Position numbers and translations under genes: made by a program. Shown in pieces: positions 27,640 through 37,938 of a stretch of 64,000 bases of DNA. The notes under the pieces were generated by a model that had not been told where the DNA came from, ran no database searches, and saw nothing but the letters and a program-made list of their open reading frames with translations. This DNA comes from an uncultured Polycyclovorans sp. GTDB taxonomy: Bacteria; Pseudomonadota; Gammaproteobacteria; Nevskiales; Nevskiaceae. The first letter of the stretch is position 1. Each line of letters starts with the position of its first letter. The stretch lies in assembly GCA_936928855.1 (NCBI GenBank), contig CAKZHZ010000051.1, positions 62,001-126,000 on the forward strand. Reading direction: 5' to 3'.

Positions 27640-28947
27640 ATGTCCCTGATTTCCCGTACCTCGCTTGCACTCGCGGCGGGCGTCCTGCTCGGCACCGGGC
27701 TCTCCCTTACCCATGGCGTCCTCGCCGATCGCGGCAATGCCAGCCGCGAGGCGCTGCCCCTGCAGGATCTCCAGACCTTCGTCGAGATTCTCAACCGGGT
27801 GAAGACCGAGTACGTCGAGGAAGTGGACGACAAGACCCTGCTGGAAAACGCAGTGCGCGGCATGCTGACCGGCCTGGACCCCCACTCGGCCTTTCTCGAT
27901 GCCGATGAGTTCAAGGACATGGGCATCGCCACCAGCGGCAAGTTCGGAGGCCTCGGCATCGAGGTCCAGATGCACAACGGCTTCGTCCGGGTGGTCTCTC
28001 CCATTGATGACACCCCTGCCGCGCGCGCCGGCGTGCAGCCGGGCGACCTCATCGTCAAGATCGATGACAAGCCGGTGAAGGGCATGGAGCTCTCCGAGGC
28101 CGTGGACCTCATGCGCGGCGAACCGGGCACCAAGATCAAGCTGGTCATCGCCCGCGAGAACGTCCCGCAGCCGGTCAACCTGGAACTGACGCGCGACATC
28201 ATCCGCGTCACCAGCGTGCGTGGGCGGCTGCTCGGCCCGCAACTGGGGTATCTGCGCATCAGCAGCTTCACGACGGAAACCGGCCGTTCGCTGCGGCAGC
28301 AGTTCGAAAAGCTCGGAAAGGAAGCCAAGGACGGCGCCCTCGAAGGCTTGATCCTCGACCTCCGCAACAACCCGGGCGGTGTCCTGGATGCGGCAGTGGA
28401 CGTCTCCGATGCCTTCCTCGAAAGCGGCGCCGTGGTTTCCATCCGCGGCCGCGACAAGGCGAGCGGCCGCGAATTCCGTGCTGAAAAGGGCGACCTGCTC
28501 AACGGCGCGCCCATCGTCGTCATGATCAATGCCGGTTCGGCCAGCGCATCGGAAATCGTGGCTGGCGCCCTGCAGGATCAGCGCCGCGGCATCATCGTGG
28601 GCACCAAGAGCTTCGGCAAAGGCTCGGTTCAGACCATCATGCCGCTGACCGATGCCTCGGCCATCAAGTTGACCACCGCGCGGTACTACACACCATCAGG
28701 GCGCAGCATCCAGGCAGATGGCATCGAGCCGGATGTCACCATCCGCCCGCTGACCGTATCCGACGAGCGCGAGGAAGGCTTCGAGCCGATCACCGAAGCC
28801 GACCTGCGCGGCAGCCTCAAGAACGAGAACGGCGACAACGGCAAGGACGAAGCGGCCTTTATCGAGGAAGAGGCGCTCGCCGAGAAGGATTACGCACTCT
28901 ACGAGGCGCTCAACCTGCTCAAGGGACTGGTGGTGTCGCGCCGCTGA
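27640..28947 (+). CDS. ctpA: Carboxy-terminal processing protease, S41 family
   Basis: Periplasmic serine protease with a signal peptide or anchor (about 1-30), a PDZ domain (about 90-165; the FGGLGIEVQMHNG and GVQPGDLIVKIDD segments) and the S41 catalytic core. The Ser-Lys dyad is the middle Ser of SASASE (about 302) and Lys327 in SFGKGSVQ. The C-terminal 60 residues are acidic and charged. It cleaves C-termini of envelope proteins and, in relatives, limits peptidoglycan hydrolases, which fits its place after envC. The ATG at 27640 is chosen because it begins the signal segment. Confidence 0.95.
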   Translation: MSLISRTSLALAAGVLLGTGLSLTHGVLADRGNASREALPLQDLQTFVEILNRVKTEYVEEVDDKTLLENAVRGMLTGLDPHSAFLDADEFKDMGIATSGKFGGLGIEVQMHNGFVRVVSPIDDTPAARAGVQPGDLIVKIDDKPVKGMELSEAVDLMRGEPGTKIKLVIARENVPQPVNLELTRDIIRVTSVRGRLLGPQLGYLRISSFTTETGRSLRQQFEKLGKEAKDGALEGLILDLRNNPGGVLDAAVDVSDAFLESGAVVSIRGRDKASGREFRAEKGDLLNGAPIVVMINAGSASASEIVAGALQDQRRGIIVGTKSFGKGSVQTIMPLTDASAIKLTTARYYTPSGRSIQADGIEPDVTIRPLTVSDEREEGFEPITEADLRGSLKNENGDNGKDEAAFIEEEALAEKDYALYEALNLLKGLVVSRR

Positions 28948-28957
28948 GGCGCGACAC
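28933..28957. other. 10-bp hairpin between convergent ctpA and FabH-like gene
   Basis: GTGTCGCGCC and GGCGCGACAC are perfectly complementary around a 5-base loop and include the ctpA stop codon. The two genes end only 13 bases apart, so this structure lies in both transcripts. There is no T tract on either strand. The same design is seen at the ahcY stop codon. Confidence 0.6.
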
Positions 28958-28960
28958 GGG

Positions 28961-29917
28961 CTACCACTCGATCAGCGCGGCGCCCCAGGTCATACCGCCG
29001 CCGACCGCCTCCAGCAATACGCGCTGACCGGGCTGGATACGGCCGTCACGAACGGCGGTATCCAGTGCCAGCGGAACCGACGCGGCCGAGGTGTTGCCCT
29101 GATTCTCCAGGGCCACCACCACCCGCTCGCGGGGCAGGCCCAGCTTGTCGGCAGTGGCGAGGATGATCCGCTCGTTGGCCTGATGCGGGACCAGCCAGTC
29201 GATATCGCACCCTTGCAGACCGTTTGCCTCCAGAACCTCCCGACAGACCGACTCCAGCGCACGGACAGCGAAGCGGAATACCGCCTGACCATCCATGTGC
29301 ACCACCGCGTGGGTTTGCATCTTGCCGTCGGTGAGGTGTCCGGGCACCTGCAGAATGTGTGCCTGGGTTCCGTCGGCATGAAGGTGCGTTGAGCGAATGC
29401 CGGGGGTGTCGCTGCGTCCCAGCACCACCGCCCCGGCGCCATCACCGAACAACACGCAGGTGCGCCGGTCACGCCAGTCAAGCAAGCGGGAGAACACCTC
29501 GGCGCCGACCACCAGCGCATGCCGGGCCTGACCGCTGGCGACGAACTTGTCGGCGACCGACAAGGCGTACAGAAAGCCGGTGCAGACCGCTTGAACATCA
29601 AAGGCCGCGCCCTTGGCGCCGATCCGGGCCTGCAGCAGGCAGGCGCTGGAGGGGAACACCATGTCAGGAGTGGTGGTGGCGAACACGATCAGGTCGATGT
29701 CACCGGCGCTGAGCCCGGCTGCCTCCAGCGCCCGGCCGACCGCCACCGCCGCCAGATCCACCGTGCCTTCGCCCGGCGCTGCCACGTGTCGCGCGCGAAT
29801 GCCGGTGCGCGAAAAGATCCATTCATCCGAGGTGTCGATGCGGGATTCCAGCTCGGTGTTATGGACTTGCCGCGCCGGCAGATAGCTGCCGGTGCCGAGT
29901 ACGCGAGACCAGCTCAT
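28961..29917 (-). CDS. fabH: Beta-ketoacyl-ACP synthase III-like protein
   Basis: Condensing enzyme of the KASIII type with 318 residues. The catalytic triad is complete: Cys112 in AVCTGF, His in WLVPHQAN and Asn in [10 protein letters not shown]; the C-terminal [13 protein letters not shown] is a FabH signature. It normally starts fatty-acid synthesis from acetyl-CoA and malonyl-ACP. It is not in a fab cluster here but is the last gene of the ubiquinone operon, its ATG overlapping the ubiB stop. It could be the housekeeping enzyme or a second KASIII; the rest of the genome would decide. Confidence 0.9.
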   Translation of the reverse strand: MSWSRVLGTGSYLPARQVHNTELESRIDTSDEWIFSRTGIRARHVAAPGEGTVDLAAVAVGRALEAAGLSAGDIDLIVFATTTPDMVFPSSACLLQARIGAKGAAFDVQAVCTGFLYALSVADKFVASGQARHALVVGAEVFSRLLDWRDRRTCVLFGDGAGAVVLGRSDTPGIRSTHLHADGTQAHILQVPGHLTDGKMQTHAVVHMDGQAVFRFAVRALESVCREVLEANGLQGCDIDWLVPHQANERIILATADKLGLPRERVVVALENQGNTSAASVPLALDTAVRDGRIQPGQRVLLEAVGGGMTWGAALIEW

Positions 29918-31521
29918 GTTTCACTCCGTTTGAGGCCGCGCCACGCGGCCAGCAGCGCCAGCCCCAGCAGCCCGCCCAGCGCCCAGGCCGGCACCGCGCC
30001 ATCCAGCACTGCGGGCAACACGACCGCGGCCGACAGCAGCAGACTGCCGGCGGCAATCATCCAGCGACTGCGCCGGCCATTGTTCTCGACCGCCCGCAAC
30101 AGCGCTTGCTGCTGACGCAGGCCCGCAGGCCCCGCCCACCCCTCCCCTCGCTCGAGGGCGCGCAGACTGCGCTCCACCAGCAGCGGCAGGGACTGGGTCA
30201 ACAGGGGAAGCTGATAGCGTGCCTTTTCCATCAAGGCACCGGGCCCCAGGCGGGCCCGCATCCAGTCCTCCATGATCGGCTTCGCCGTCTTCCACAGGTC
30301 CAGCTCGTCGTACAGCTGCCGCCCCAGGCCTTCCACCTGCAGCAGGGTTTTCTGCAGCAGTACCAGCTGCGGCTGCACCTGGTAGTTGAAACGGCGGGCG
30401 ATCTGGAACAAACGCAGGAGGAAGAAGCCGAAGGAGATGTCCTTCAGGGGGCGCTGGAAGATGGGCTCGCAGACGGTGCGAATAGCCGCCTCAAAGGCCT
30501 CCACCCGGGTATCGGGCGGGATCCACTCGCTTTCGACATGGAGTTCGGCAATGCGCCGATAGTCCCGGTTGAAGAAGGCGAGAAAGTTCTCGGCGAGATA
30601 ACGCTGATCCTGCGGCGTCAGGGACCCGACAATGCCGAAGTCCACCGCCAGATAGCTGGGCTGCGCGGGATCGCGGGCATCCACGAAGATGTTGCCCGGG
30701 TGCATGTCGGCGTGGAAGAAGTTGTCACGGAAGGTCTGCTTGAAGAAGATCTCCACGCCGCGCTCGGCCAGCACCTGGAAGTCGACGCCCAGCCCGCGCA
30801 GGCGGTCCAGTTCACGAATGGAGATGCCCTCGATACGCTCCATCACCAGCACATCCGGCCGCGTGAAGTCCCAGAACACCACCGGGTGGTAGATCAGCGG
30901 GCTGCCCAACCAGTTGCGACGCAACTGACTGCAATTGGCGCCCTCCCGCATCAGGTCCAGCTCGTCGATGAGGATGGACTCGAACTCGGCGACGACGGCG
31001 CGGGGCCGCACCCGTCGCGCCATCGGTGACAGACGCTCGGCCCAGGCTGCGAGCGTGTGCAGGAGGGCAATGTCCTTGCGCACCTGCGCCTCGATGCCAG
31101 GGCGGATGATCTTCACCACCACCGGCATCCCGGGGCCGCCGTCATCCCCGAACAGACGGGCACCATGCACCTGCGCCACCGAGGCGGCGGCGATGGGAGT
31201 GTCCTCGAACTCGGCGAACAGATCGGCAATCGGTCGTCCCAAGCTGCGCTCGACAATGGCGCGGGCCTCCGCCACCGGGAATGGCGGCACCCGATCCTGC
31301 AACTTGGCAAGCTCGACGGCGATATCGGGCGGCACGATGTCCGGACGGGTGGACAGCGCTTGGCCGAATTTGATGAATACCGGCCCCAGGTGCTCCAGCG
31401 CCAGGCGCAGCCGCTCCCCCCGGGGACGCGGGTCGTTCGACGGCTGCCCCTTGAGAAACTCCCGCAGCCCGAAACGGCGAATGGTGGCGTGGATGTGCCA
31501 GAGCCGGCCCAGACCTGTCAT
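29914..31521 (-). CDS. ubiB: Ubiquinone biosynthesis kinase-like protein UbiB
   Basis: ABC1/ADCK-type atypical kinase of 535 residues needed for coenzyme Q synthesis, probably helping extract lipid intermediates from the membrane. The KxGQ motif is in [17 protein letters not shown] and the nucleotide-binding [11 protein letters not shown] follows; two hydrophobic segments close the C-terminus (about 485-530). It overlaps ubiJ and the FabH-like gene by 4 bases each. Confidence 0.97.
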   Translation of the reverse strand: MTGLGRLWHIHATIRRFGLREFLKGQPSNDPRPRGERLRLALEHLGPVFIKFGQALSTRPDIVPPDIAVELAKLQDRVPPFPVAEARAIVERSLGRPIADLFAEFEDTPIAAASVAQVHGARLFGDDGGPGMPVVVKIIRPGIEAQVRKDIALLHTLAAWAERLSPMARRVRPRAVVAEFESILIDELDLMREGANCSQLRRNWLGSPLIYHPVVFWDFTRPDVLVMERIEGISIRELDRLRGLGVDFQVLAERGVEIFFKQTFRDNFFHADMHPGNIFVDARDPAQPSYLAVDFGIVGSLTPQDQRYLAENFLAFFNRDYRRIAELHVESEWIPPDTRVEAFEAAIRTVCEPIFQRPLKDISFGFFLLRLFQIARRFNYQVQPQLVLLQKTLLQVEGLGRQLYDELDLWKTAKPIMEDWMRARLGPGALMEKARYQLPLLTQSLPLLVERSLRALERGEGWAGPAGLRQQQALLRAVENNGRRSRWMIAAGSLLLSAAVVLPAVLDGAVPAWALGGLLGLALLAAWRGLKRSET

Positions 31522-32135
31522 CCGCGACCCTCCTGGGATTCGCGGCGCTTGAGCCGCGCCTCCAGCCGGTCCACGCCGTCGCGCAGCAGGTCCACACGGT
31601 CCATCCAGTCCTCCACATCCTCGCGCCGGGCGAGATCATAGGTTTCCTCGCGGAGATACTCTGCGGTGTTGAGGCCCAGGGTCTCCACCGCCTGCCGCCC
31701 CCAACCGAACAGCCCTTGCAGCAGGCCGGTGGCACGATGTGCCGCGGCGCCGCCCAGCCAGGGCGCCAGCCACTCCTCGAGATCCACCCCCACGCCGCCG
31801 ACGGCAGCGGCAAACCGCCGCAGCAGCTCGGCGTCACCGCGCACCCGCAGGCCCTGCGCGGAGAACGGGGCGCCGCGCGCCATCTCGGCGGCGCGCAGGG
31901 CCAGCTGCACGACACTGCCTTCGACCTCGGCATCTGCAGCCGGCGTGGTTTCGTCTGCTCCCACCCGCACGGTGCCCGGCAGCAGGTCGAACACCAGCTG
32001 CCAGCCCATGGGCTGCAGGCAGACCGCGATCCGGGTCCCCGTCATCGGCTGCAGCGCCTCACGCGCCGCAGGCTCCAGGTTGAGAAAGCGGTTGAGGGCC
32101 ACCTCCACCGCCGCGGCCAGTGGCATCGGGGTCAT
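31518..32135 (-). CDS. ubiJ: Ubiquinone biosynthesis accessory factor UbiJ
   Basis: A 205-residue protein with an N-terminal SCP2 lipid-binding domain (about 10-110, including [20 protein letters not shown]) and a C-terminal helical coiled region. UbiJ holds ubiquinone intermediates in the soluble Ubi complex with UbiK. The gene order ubiE-ubiJ-ubiB and the 4-base overlaps on both sides confirm the assignment despite weak sequence conservation. Confidence 0.93.
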   Translation of the reverse strand: MTPMPLAAAVEVALNRFLNLEPAAREALQPMTGTRIAVCLQPMGWQLVFDLLPGTVRVGADETTPAADAEVEGSVVQLALRAAEMARGAPFSAQGLRVRGDAELLRRFAAAVGGVGVDLEEWLAPWLGGAAAHRATGLLQGLFGWGRQAVETLGLNTAEYLREETYDLARREDVEDWMDRVDLLRDGVDRLEARLKRRESQEGRG

Positions 32136-32887
32136 TCGAGGCGATACCCGCGATGCACGGCCACGATCCCGCCCGTGAGGTTGTACACCTGCACGCGATC
32201 CAGGCCCGCCGTTTCCATCATGCCCTTCAGGGTCTGCTGGTCCGGATGCATGCGAATCGACTCGGCGAGGTACCGGTAGGAGTCGGCGTCATTGGCAACC
32301 AGCCGACCCATCAGGGGCAACAGCCTGAAGGAGTACTGGTCATATACCTTGGACAGCGGCTCGAGGACCGGCTTGGAAAACTCCAGCACGATCAGGCGGC
32401 CACCGGGCTTCAGGCAGCGCCGCATGGACCGCAGTGCCGCATCCTTGTCGGTGACGTTGCGCAATCCGAAACCGATGGTGATGCAGTCGAAACTGTCGTC
32501 AGCGAAGGGCAGGCATTCGGCGTTGGCCTGGGCTACCGGCACCTGTACCAGGCCGTCATCCAACAGCCGTGAGCGTCCTTCGCCGAGCATGGCCGCATTG
32601 ATGTCGGTCAGCACCGCCAACCCGTCGCGACCGACCTGGCGAGCGAACGCCCGGGTGAGATCGCCGGTGCCACCGGCAACGTCGAGCACCCGCTCGCCCG
32701 GCCGCAAGCCGGCGAGATCGATAACGAATCGTTTCCATATCCGGTGAATGCCAAGCGACATCAGATCGTTCATGACGTCGTACTTGCGCGCGACCGAGGT
32801 GAACACCCCGGCCACCCGCCGCTGCTTGTCCTGTACCGGCACCTGCTCGTAACCGAAATGGGTTGTGCCGTCGCGTTCGCCTGCCAT
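32132..32887 (-). CDS. ubiE: Ubiquinone/menaquinone C-methyltransferase
   Basis: SAM-dependent class I methyltransferase of 251 residues that methylates the demethyl-quinol ring. Signatures: [21 protein letters not shown] at the start, the UbiE motif [17 protein letters not shown], the SAM loop [12 protein letters not shown] and [10 protein letters not shown]. It is the first gene of the ubiE-ubiJ-ubiB-fabH operon, 64 bases after the DUF971 gene. Confidence 0.97.
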   Translation of the reverse strand: MAGERDGTTHFGYEQVPVQDKQRRVAGVFTSVARKYDVMNDLMSLGIHRIWKRFVIDLAGLRPGERVLDVAGGTGDLTRAFARQVGRDGLAVLTDINAAMLGEGRSRLLDDGLVQVPVAQANAECLPFADDSFDCITIGFGLRNVTDKDAALRSMRRCLKPGGRLIVLEFSKPVLEPLSKVYDQYSFRLLPLMGRLVANDADSYRYLAESIRMHPDQQTLKGMMETAGLDRVQVYNLTGGIVAVHRGYRLE

Positions 32888-32951
32888 CTACCGCCCCACG
32901 GGGAATCGGACCGGCATTGTAGCCGCCCCACCACCCCAGGACCGCTGCCCC

Positions 32952-33338
32952 TCACTCCGGGCGCAGGGCTCGCAGCGTCATGACATCGCGATCCCGCCGC
33001 ATACCAGCCGCGGCAAGGCGCTCCAGGTAGCGCGGCCACAGTCGGTCGTGGTCCCGCGCGAGGCGATCCAGCACATCCCAGCTGTACAGCCCGCTGTCGT
33101 GACCATCGTCAAAGACCAGACGCACTGCGTAGTGGCCGACCCGCTCCACCCGCTGCAGGCCGACCGCCTGCTTGCCCCCCACCAGCTGGGGCTCCCGTCG
33201 TCCATGCCCCCACAACTCGGCGCTGGGGGAGTAGACCCTGAGGTACTCGAAGCTCAGTTGCGCCTCGCGTCCGTCGTCAAACCGGACGTCGAGCCGACGC
33301 GAACCACGATGCGCCTTCAGGGCAACGACCTGGGGCAC
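32952..33338 (-). CDS. DUF971 (gamma-butyrobetaine hydroxylase-like N-terminal domain) protein
   Basis: A 128-residue single-domain protein; LDVRFDDGREAQLSFEYLRVYSPSAE and YAVRLVFDDGHDSGLYSWDVL are the DUF971 landmarks. Members are found next to hslVU in many gammaproteobacteria and are sometimes linked to iron-sulfur protein assembly; function is not settled. It begins 5 bases after hslU and is likely the last gene of the heat-shock unit. Confidence 0.88.
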   Translation of the reverse strand: MPQVVALKAHRGSRRLDVRFDDGREAQLSFEYLRVYSPSAELWGHGRREPQLVGGKQAVGLQRVERVGHYAVRLVFDDGHDSGLYSWDVLDRLARDHDRLWPRYLERLAAAGMRRDRDVMTLRALRPE

Positions 33339-33343
33339 GAGGC

Positions 33344-34693
33344 TCAGAGGATGTAACGCGACAGGTCCTGGTCGCCGGCCAGGGCATCCAGGCGCTGATT
33401 GACATAGGCGGCGTCCACCATCACCTGGGCGCCCTCCCTGTCCGGTGCCTCGAAGGCCAGCTCTTCCATCAGCCGCTCCATCACGGTGTGCAGCCGGCGG
33501 GCGCCGATGTTCTCGGTGCCTTCGTTCACCTGCCAGGCGATCTCCGCCAACCGCCGTACGCCATCCTCGGCAAACCGCACATCGACACCCTCGGTGCCCA
33601 ACAGCGCGCGGTACTGTTCAGTCAGCGCGTAATCCGGCTCGGTCAGGATGCGGACGAAGTCCTCGGTCTTGAGTGGCTCCAGCTCCACCCGGATCGGCAG
33701 TCGCCCCTGCAATTCCGGCACCAGATCGGAAGGCTTGGCGAGGTGAAAGGCGCCGCTGGCGATGAACAAAATGTGGTCGGTCTTGATCGCGCCGTACTTG
33801 GTGGTGACGGTACTGCCCTCGATCAGCGGCAGCAGATCGCGCTGCACCCCTTCACGGGAGACATCGGCGCCATAGCTGTCGGCACGGCGGCAGACCTTGT
33901 CGATCTCGTCGATGAAGACGATGCCGTGCTCCTCCACCCGCCGCACCGCCGTGTTGCGAATCGCCTCCTCGTCGACCAGCTTGGCCGCTTCCTCATCCAC
34001 CAGCTGACGCAGGGCATCGCGAATCCTCATCTTGCGGGTCTGCGGCTTGCCACCCCCGAGGTTGGAGAACATCGACTGCAGCTGTTGGGTCATCTCCTCC
34101 ATGCCGGGAGGCCCCATCAGCTGCACGTTGGGGGCCGCGCCCGTCAGCTTGATCTCGATCTCCTTGTCATCCAGCTTGCCCTCCCGCAATTGCTTGCGGA
34201 AGACCTGTCGCGCGGCACCGTTTTCGCTCTGGCGCGTGGCCGACGGCTCTCCGAAATCCTGCGGCGGCGGCAGCAGCACATCCAGCACGCGCTCCTCGGC
34301 CGCCGCCTCGGCACGCCCGCGCTGCTGCCGCATGGCCTGTTCACGGGTGTCCTTGATGGCAATGTCGACCAGGTCCCGGATGATGGCATCGACGTCCTTG
34401 CCGACATACCCGACCTCCGTGAACTTGGTGGCCTCGACCTTGATGAAAGGGGCGTTCGCGAGCTTGGCCAGCCGGCGCGCGATCTCGGTCTTGCCGACCC
34501 CGGTAGGGCCGATCATGAGAATGTTCTTGGGTGAGATCTCCGACCGCATCGGGCCTTCCACCCGGGCGCGCCGCCAGCGGTTGCGCAGAGCAACCGCCAC
34601 CGCCCGCTTGGCATCGGACTGCCCGATGATGTGTTTATCGAGCTCTCCGACAATCTCGCGGGGCGTCATCAGGGTTCCGGCATCAGGCGTCAT
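33344..34693 (-). CDS. hslU: HslU ATPase subunit of the HslVU protease
   Basis: AAA+ unfoldase of 449 residues that feeds substrates to HslV. Walker A GPTGVGKT, the pore-loop region, the I-domain insertion rich in Glu/Arg, Walker [10 protein letters not shown] and the C-terminal SRYIL needed to open HslV are all present. The start that overlaps hslV (ATGA) adds eight residues to the family-typical MTPREIV start at 34669; either could be used. Confidence 0.98.
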   Translation of the reverse strand: MTPDAGTLMTPREIVGELDKHIIGQSDAKRAVAVALRNRWRRARVEGPMRSEISPKNILMIGPTGVGKTEIARRLAKLANAPFIKVEATKFTEVGYVGKDVDAIIRDLVDIAIKDTREQAMRQQRGRAEAAAEERVLDVLLPPPQDFGEPSATRQSENGAARQVFRKQLREGKLDDKEIEIKLTGAAPNVQLMGPPGMEEMTQQLQSMFSNLGGGKPQTRKMRIRDALRQLVDEEAAKLVDEEAIRNTAVRRVEEHGIVFIDEIDKVCRRADSYGADVSREGVQRDLLPLIEGSTVTTKYGAIKTDHILFIASGAFHLAKPSDLVPELQGRLPIRVELEPLKTEDFVRILTEPDYALTEQYRALLGTEGVDVRFAEDGVRRLAEIAWQVNEGTENIGARRLHTVMERLMEELAFEAPDREGAQVMVDAAYVNQRLDALAGDQDLSRYIL

Positions 34694-35232
34694 TCGAAGC
34701 TCTCGAGCGTCAGCGAGTGGTTGGTGTAGATACAGATATCGGCCGCGATGTGCATGGCGCGCTCAACAATCTCCCGCGCCTCCAGGTCGGTGGACTCCAC
34801 CAGCGCACGCGCTGCGGCCTGGGCAAAGGCGCCGCCGGAGCCGATGGCCATCACCCCGTGCGCCTCGGGCTCCATGACGTCGCCATTGCCCGTAATCATC
34901 AGCGCGGTTTCCCGATCGGCGACCAGCAGCAGGGCCTCCAGCCGACGAAGCGCACGATCGGTGCGCCAGTCCTTCGCCAACTCCACTGCCGCGCGGAGCA
35001 GCTGCCCGCCGTGCTGCTCCAACTTGGTTTCGAAACGCTCGAACAGGGTAAAAGCATCGGCGGTCCCGCCGGCAAAGCCGGCAATCACCTTGTCGTGATA
35101 AAGGCGCCGTACCTTGCGGGCGTTGCCCTTGATACAGGTATTGCCCATCGACACCTGGCCGTCGCCGCCAATGGCGATCTTGCCGTCCTTGCGCACACAC
35201 AGAATGGTGGTGCCGTCGAATTGTTTCATCAT
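34690..35232 (-). CDS. hslV: HslV peptidase subunit of the HslVU protease
   Basis: Threonine peptidase of 180 residues, forming a double hexamer. The mature N-terminal Thr lies in [14 protein letters not shown] (Thr8 after propeptide removal), with [10 protein letters not shown] following. A second ATG codon directly after the first could start the protein. It is the first gene of the hslV-hslU-DUF971 unit, downstream of a sigma-32-type promoter. Confidence 0.98.
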   Translation of the reverse strand: MMKQFDGTTILCVRKDGKIAIGGDGQVSMGNTCIKGNARKVRRLYHDKVIAGFAGGTADAFTLFERFETKLEQHGGQLLRAAVELAKDWRTDRALRRLEALLLVADRETALMITGNGDVMEPEAHGVMAIGSGGAFAQAAARALVESTDLEAREIVERAMHIAADICIYTNHSLTLESFE

Positions 35233-35264
35233 GCGCTTCCGTTCGGGCCTCGCCCCGGTCTTTC

Positions 35265-35293
35265 AGTGTGGGGTCATCCCGCGTCAATTCAAG
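35265..35293 (-). promoter_or_regulatory. Sigma-32-type heat-shock promoter of hslVU
   Basis: On the minus strand CTTGAAT (35293-35287) is followed after 13 bases by CCCCACACT (35273-35265), an excellent match to the sigma-32 consensus CTTGAAA / CCCCATnT. It lies 33 bases before the hslV start in the gap after xerC, as expected of a heat-shock operon. Confidence 0.8.
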
Positions 35294-35312
35294 CTACGGC
35301 ATGGGGGCGCAC

Positions 35313-36236
35313 TCAGCGGTCGGCGCCCCCTTTTCGGGCACGCGGGTGACTCCGGTCATAGACCTCCGCCAGCTGCCGGAATTCCACCTGGGTGTAGATC
35401 TGCGTGGTGGACAGATTGGCGTGCCCCAGCAGCTCCTGCACCGCACGCAGGTCGCCGGACTCCTCCAGCATGTGCGTGGCAAAGGCGTGGCGCAGACGAT
35501 GGGGATGAAGGTGCGAACCCAGGCCGCGCCGGGTCGCCCAGGTCTTCAGCGCCGCTCCGATACCGCTGCGCGACAACCGTCCCCCGCGCGGATTGAGAAA
35601 CAGCGCCGGCTCGGCATCCCGCGCCCATTGCGGGCGCACTGACAGCCAGGCGTCCAGCGCCATCCTCGCCTTCCCGCCAATCCAGACAAAGCGCTCCTTG
35701 CGCCCTTTGCCCATCACCCGCAACTCGATCTGGCCGGCATCGAGCTGTGCGGCATCCAGAGCCTGCAGCTCGGCCAACCGCAGCCCGGTGCTGTAGAACA
35801 CTTCGACCAACGCCTGATCGCGGCAGTCCCGCGGGTCGACCGGCGGTGCTGCGAGCGCCTCACCCAACCGCTCGGCGTCGATGACATCGGGCAGCTTTCG
35901 CCGATGCCGGGGCGCCCGCACGCCGACCGCAGGATTGGCATCCCCCAGGCCGGCCTGCAGGCGATACCGGTAGAAGCTCCGTACCGAGGACAGGTAGCGC
36001 TGCAGGCTGACGGGCTGGTGACCGTCGCGATGCAGTCGCGTCATCCAACCCCGCACCTGATGCACGCTGACGCGCTCGGGATCGTCAATGCCCGCCTGTG
36101 CGCAATAGGCAGCAAATGCCGCAAGATCGCGCGCCGTCGCCTCCACGGTGTGGGGCGACGCCCGCCGCTCGTCGCGCAACATGCGCAGGTGGGCCTCGAC
36201 CGCCCGCGAAAATGCGGTGGCGGCCGTCGCCGACAT
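35313..36236 (-). CDS. xerC: Tyrosine recombinase XerC
   Basis: Resolves chromosome dimers at dif together with XerD. The protein from the ATG at 36236 has 307 residues: an N-terminal SAM-like domain (about 1-95) and a catalytic domain with Arg in YSTGLRLAEL, HPHRLRHAFATHML and LLGHANLSTTQIYTQV (tyrosine nucleophile). The longer frame beginning at 36455 overlaps DUF484 and lacks homology. The start overlaps the DUF484 stop by one base. The dapF-DUF484-xerC order is the classic gammaproteobacterial one. Confidence 0.97.
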   Translation of the reverse strand: MSATAATAFSRAVEAHLRMLRDERRASPHTVEATARDLAAFAAYCAQAGIDDPERVSVHQVRGWMTRLHRDGHQPVSLQRYLSSVRSFYRYRLQAGLGDANPAVGVRAPRHRRKLPDVIDAERLGEALAAPPVDPRDCRDQALVEVFYSTGLRLAELQALDAAQLDAGQIELRVMGKGRKERFVWIGGKARMALDAWLSVRPQWARDAEPALFLNPRGGRLSRSGIGAALKTWATRRGLGSHLHPHRLRHAFATHMLEESGDLRAVQELLGHANLSTTQIYTQVEFRQLAEVYDRSHPRARKGGADR

Positions 36237-36952
36237 CAGCCCAGCCGGGCGCGCACCGCCGCCGCCACCAGCTCCGCGATCATCTCCAGGAACAGCTTGC
36301 CCTGACGCGGCTGAAACCGCTCCGGATCCGCAGCGCCGAACGCCAGCATGCCCAGGTACTTTTCCTTTTCCAGCGGCACCACCGCTGCGGACTGGGGCAG
36401 CGCCGTGGCACGTGGGAACAGCAGTCGCGCCTTCGCCTCGCCAATGGGGCCACACTCGATCAGACGGGTGCGGAAGAAGTTCTCGAACGCCCTGGCAATC
36501 TTGCCCTCCGGCTCGATCGGCGTCAGGCCATCGATGTCATTGCGCTTGTAGTAGGCATTGTTGAGCCCGATGAAAACCTCGGGAATATCGAAATCCTCGC
36601 GCAGCACCTGCCGCAGGCCGGCTGCCACCGCCGCCAGAGACGGGGCACGAATCAGCGTCCGCGCCAGCCGGTGCACGTTGCCGGCCCGCCCCTCGTTGTC
36701 GCGCGCGGCATCGGTCAGGCGCGACAGGCGCGACTGCAGCTGCTCGTTTCGGGCGCGCAGCAGGTCAACCTGCCGCTCCATCAGCGACACCGCGGAGCCG
36801 GCGCGATGACGCAGCTCCACCTGCTCCAGCACATCGGGATGTCGGCTGAGCACGTCCGGATGTGCCTGCAGATAGGCGAGCACCGCCGCCTCGTCGACGC
36901 CGGCGGCGACATCCGCCGGTGGCTTGTCGTTGCGGCTTTCCACTTCACTCAC
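36236..36952 (-). CDS. DUF484 protein (GAF-like)
   Basis: A 238-residue cytoplasmic protein of the DUF484/YigA family: an N-terminal helix pair with FLQAHPDVL-type sequence (here YLQAHPDVLSRHPDVL), a coiled coil and a GAF-like domain containing VVPLEKEKYLGMLAFGAADPERF. Its function is unknown; it always sits between dapF and xerC. It overlaps both neighbours by 1 to 4 bases. Confidence 0.92.
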   Translation of the reverse strand: MSEVESRNDKPPADVAAGVDEAAVLAYLQAHPDVLSRHPDVLEQVELRHRAGSAVSLMERQVDLLRARNEQLQSRLSRLTDAARDNEGRAGNVHRLARTLIRAPSLAAVAAGLRQVLREDFDIPEVFIGLNNAYYKRNDIDGLTPIEPEGKIARAFENFFRTRLIECGPIGEAKARLLFPRATALPQSAAVVPLEKEKYLGMLAFGAADPERFQPRQGKLFLEMIAELVAAAVRARLG

Positions 36953-37776
36953 ATCAGTTCTCCCTGAAATACGGTCTCCACCGGCCCTGTCAGCCAGACC
37001 GGTTGGTCATCCCCCGGCCACTCCACCACCAGCGTGCCCCCCGGCACCTGCAAACTGACGCGGTCCTCGGTGAACCACCCCTGCCGGCGTCCGGCCACCG
37101 CTGCCGCACAGGCGCCGCTGCCACAGGCCAGGGTTTCGCCCACACCGCGTTCGTACACCCGCAGGCGTCCCTGCGCCGCGCCCTGCACTTCCAGAAAGCC
37201 GACATTGACCGAGGCCGGGAACGCGGGCTGCTGCTGCAAGACCGGCCCCAGGGTTGTCACCGGCGCAGATGCCACATCGTCGACCCGGATCACGGCATGC
37301 GGGTTGCCCATGGACACGGCTTCGAACCCGACTTCTCCGAAACCGGGGACCGGCAGCACATAGGGCGCGTGCGACAGCGTCAGCGGGATATCCGGTGGCG
37401 CGAAACGCGGCGCACCAAGATTGGCGCGGATACTGCCACCCGGGAGGTGCTCCAGTTCCAGCACGCGGGTCTGGGTGCGCACCCGCAGCCGATCCTTGTC
37501 GGACAGTCCCCTCGCCCGCACGAACGCCGCCAGACAGCGGGCACCGTTACCGCACTGCCCGACCTCGGAGCCATCCGCATTGAAGATGCGATAGTCGAAG
37601 TCGACATCGGTCGTGCCCGGCGCCTCCACCACCAGCACCTGGTCGCACCCCACGCCGTAGCGACGATCGGTCAGGCGTTGGAGCAGCTCCGGTCGGGGGG
37701 CGAATGGCGCGCGGGTGGCATCGATGACCACAAAGTCGTTCCCGGCGCCATGCATCTTGGTGAATGAAAGTCCCAT
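36949..37776 (-). CDS. dapF: Diaminopimelate epimerase
   Basis: Converts LL- to meso-diaminopimelate for peptidoglycan and lysine. A PLP-independent enzyme of 275 residues with both catalytic cysteines: one in GQCGNGARC and one in CGSGACAAAV. GNDFVVID near the start is typical. It is the first gene of the dapF-DUF484-xerC unit. A short palindrome (CAGTG/CACTG around TTTCG, 37801-37815) precedes it. Confidence 0.97.
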   Translation of the reverse strand: MGLSFTKMHGAGNDFVVIDATRAPFAPRPELLQRLTDRRYGVGCDQVLVVEAPGTTDVDFDYRIFNADGSEVGQCGNGARCLAAFVRARGLSDKDRLRVRTQTRVLELEHLPGGSIRANLGAPRFAPPDIPLTLSHAPYVLPVPGFGEVGFEAVSMGNPHAVIRVDDVASAPVTTLGPVLQQQPAFPASVNVGFLEVQGAAQGRLRVYERGVGETLACGSGACAAAVAGRRQGWFTEDRVSLQVPGGTLVVEWPGDDQPVWLTGPVETVFQGELM

Positions 37777-37864
37777 CCCGTCATTCTAGAGCAGTGTTTC
37801 GCACTGATGGGCACCTGCCACGAGTCGCCAGGGGGGTAGGCACAAGGCGTGTCGACGCGGCGTT

Positions 37865-37893
37865 TTGACCCTCCTCGGAGCTGCGTGCTACAA
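37865..37893 (+). promoter_or_regulatory. Sigma-70-type promoter for the ParM-like gene
   Basis: TTGACC and CTACAA are separated by 17 bases, about 45 bases before the chosen GTG start. The -35 element is good and the -10 element moderate. Confidence 0.4.
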
Positions 37894-37938
37894 CCGGAGC
37901 CAATTTCGGGGGACCTCAAGCAGGAAAGGAGCGGCGCG

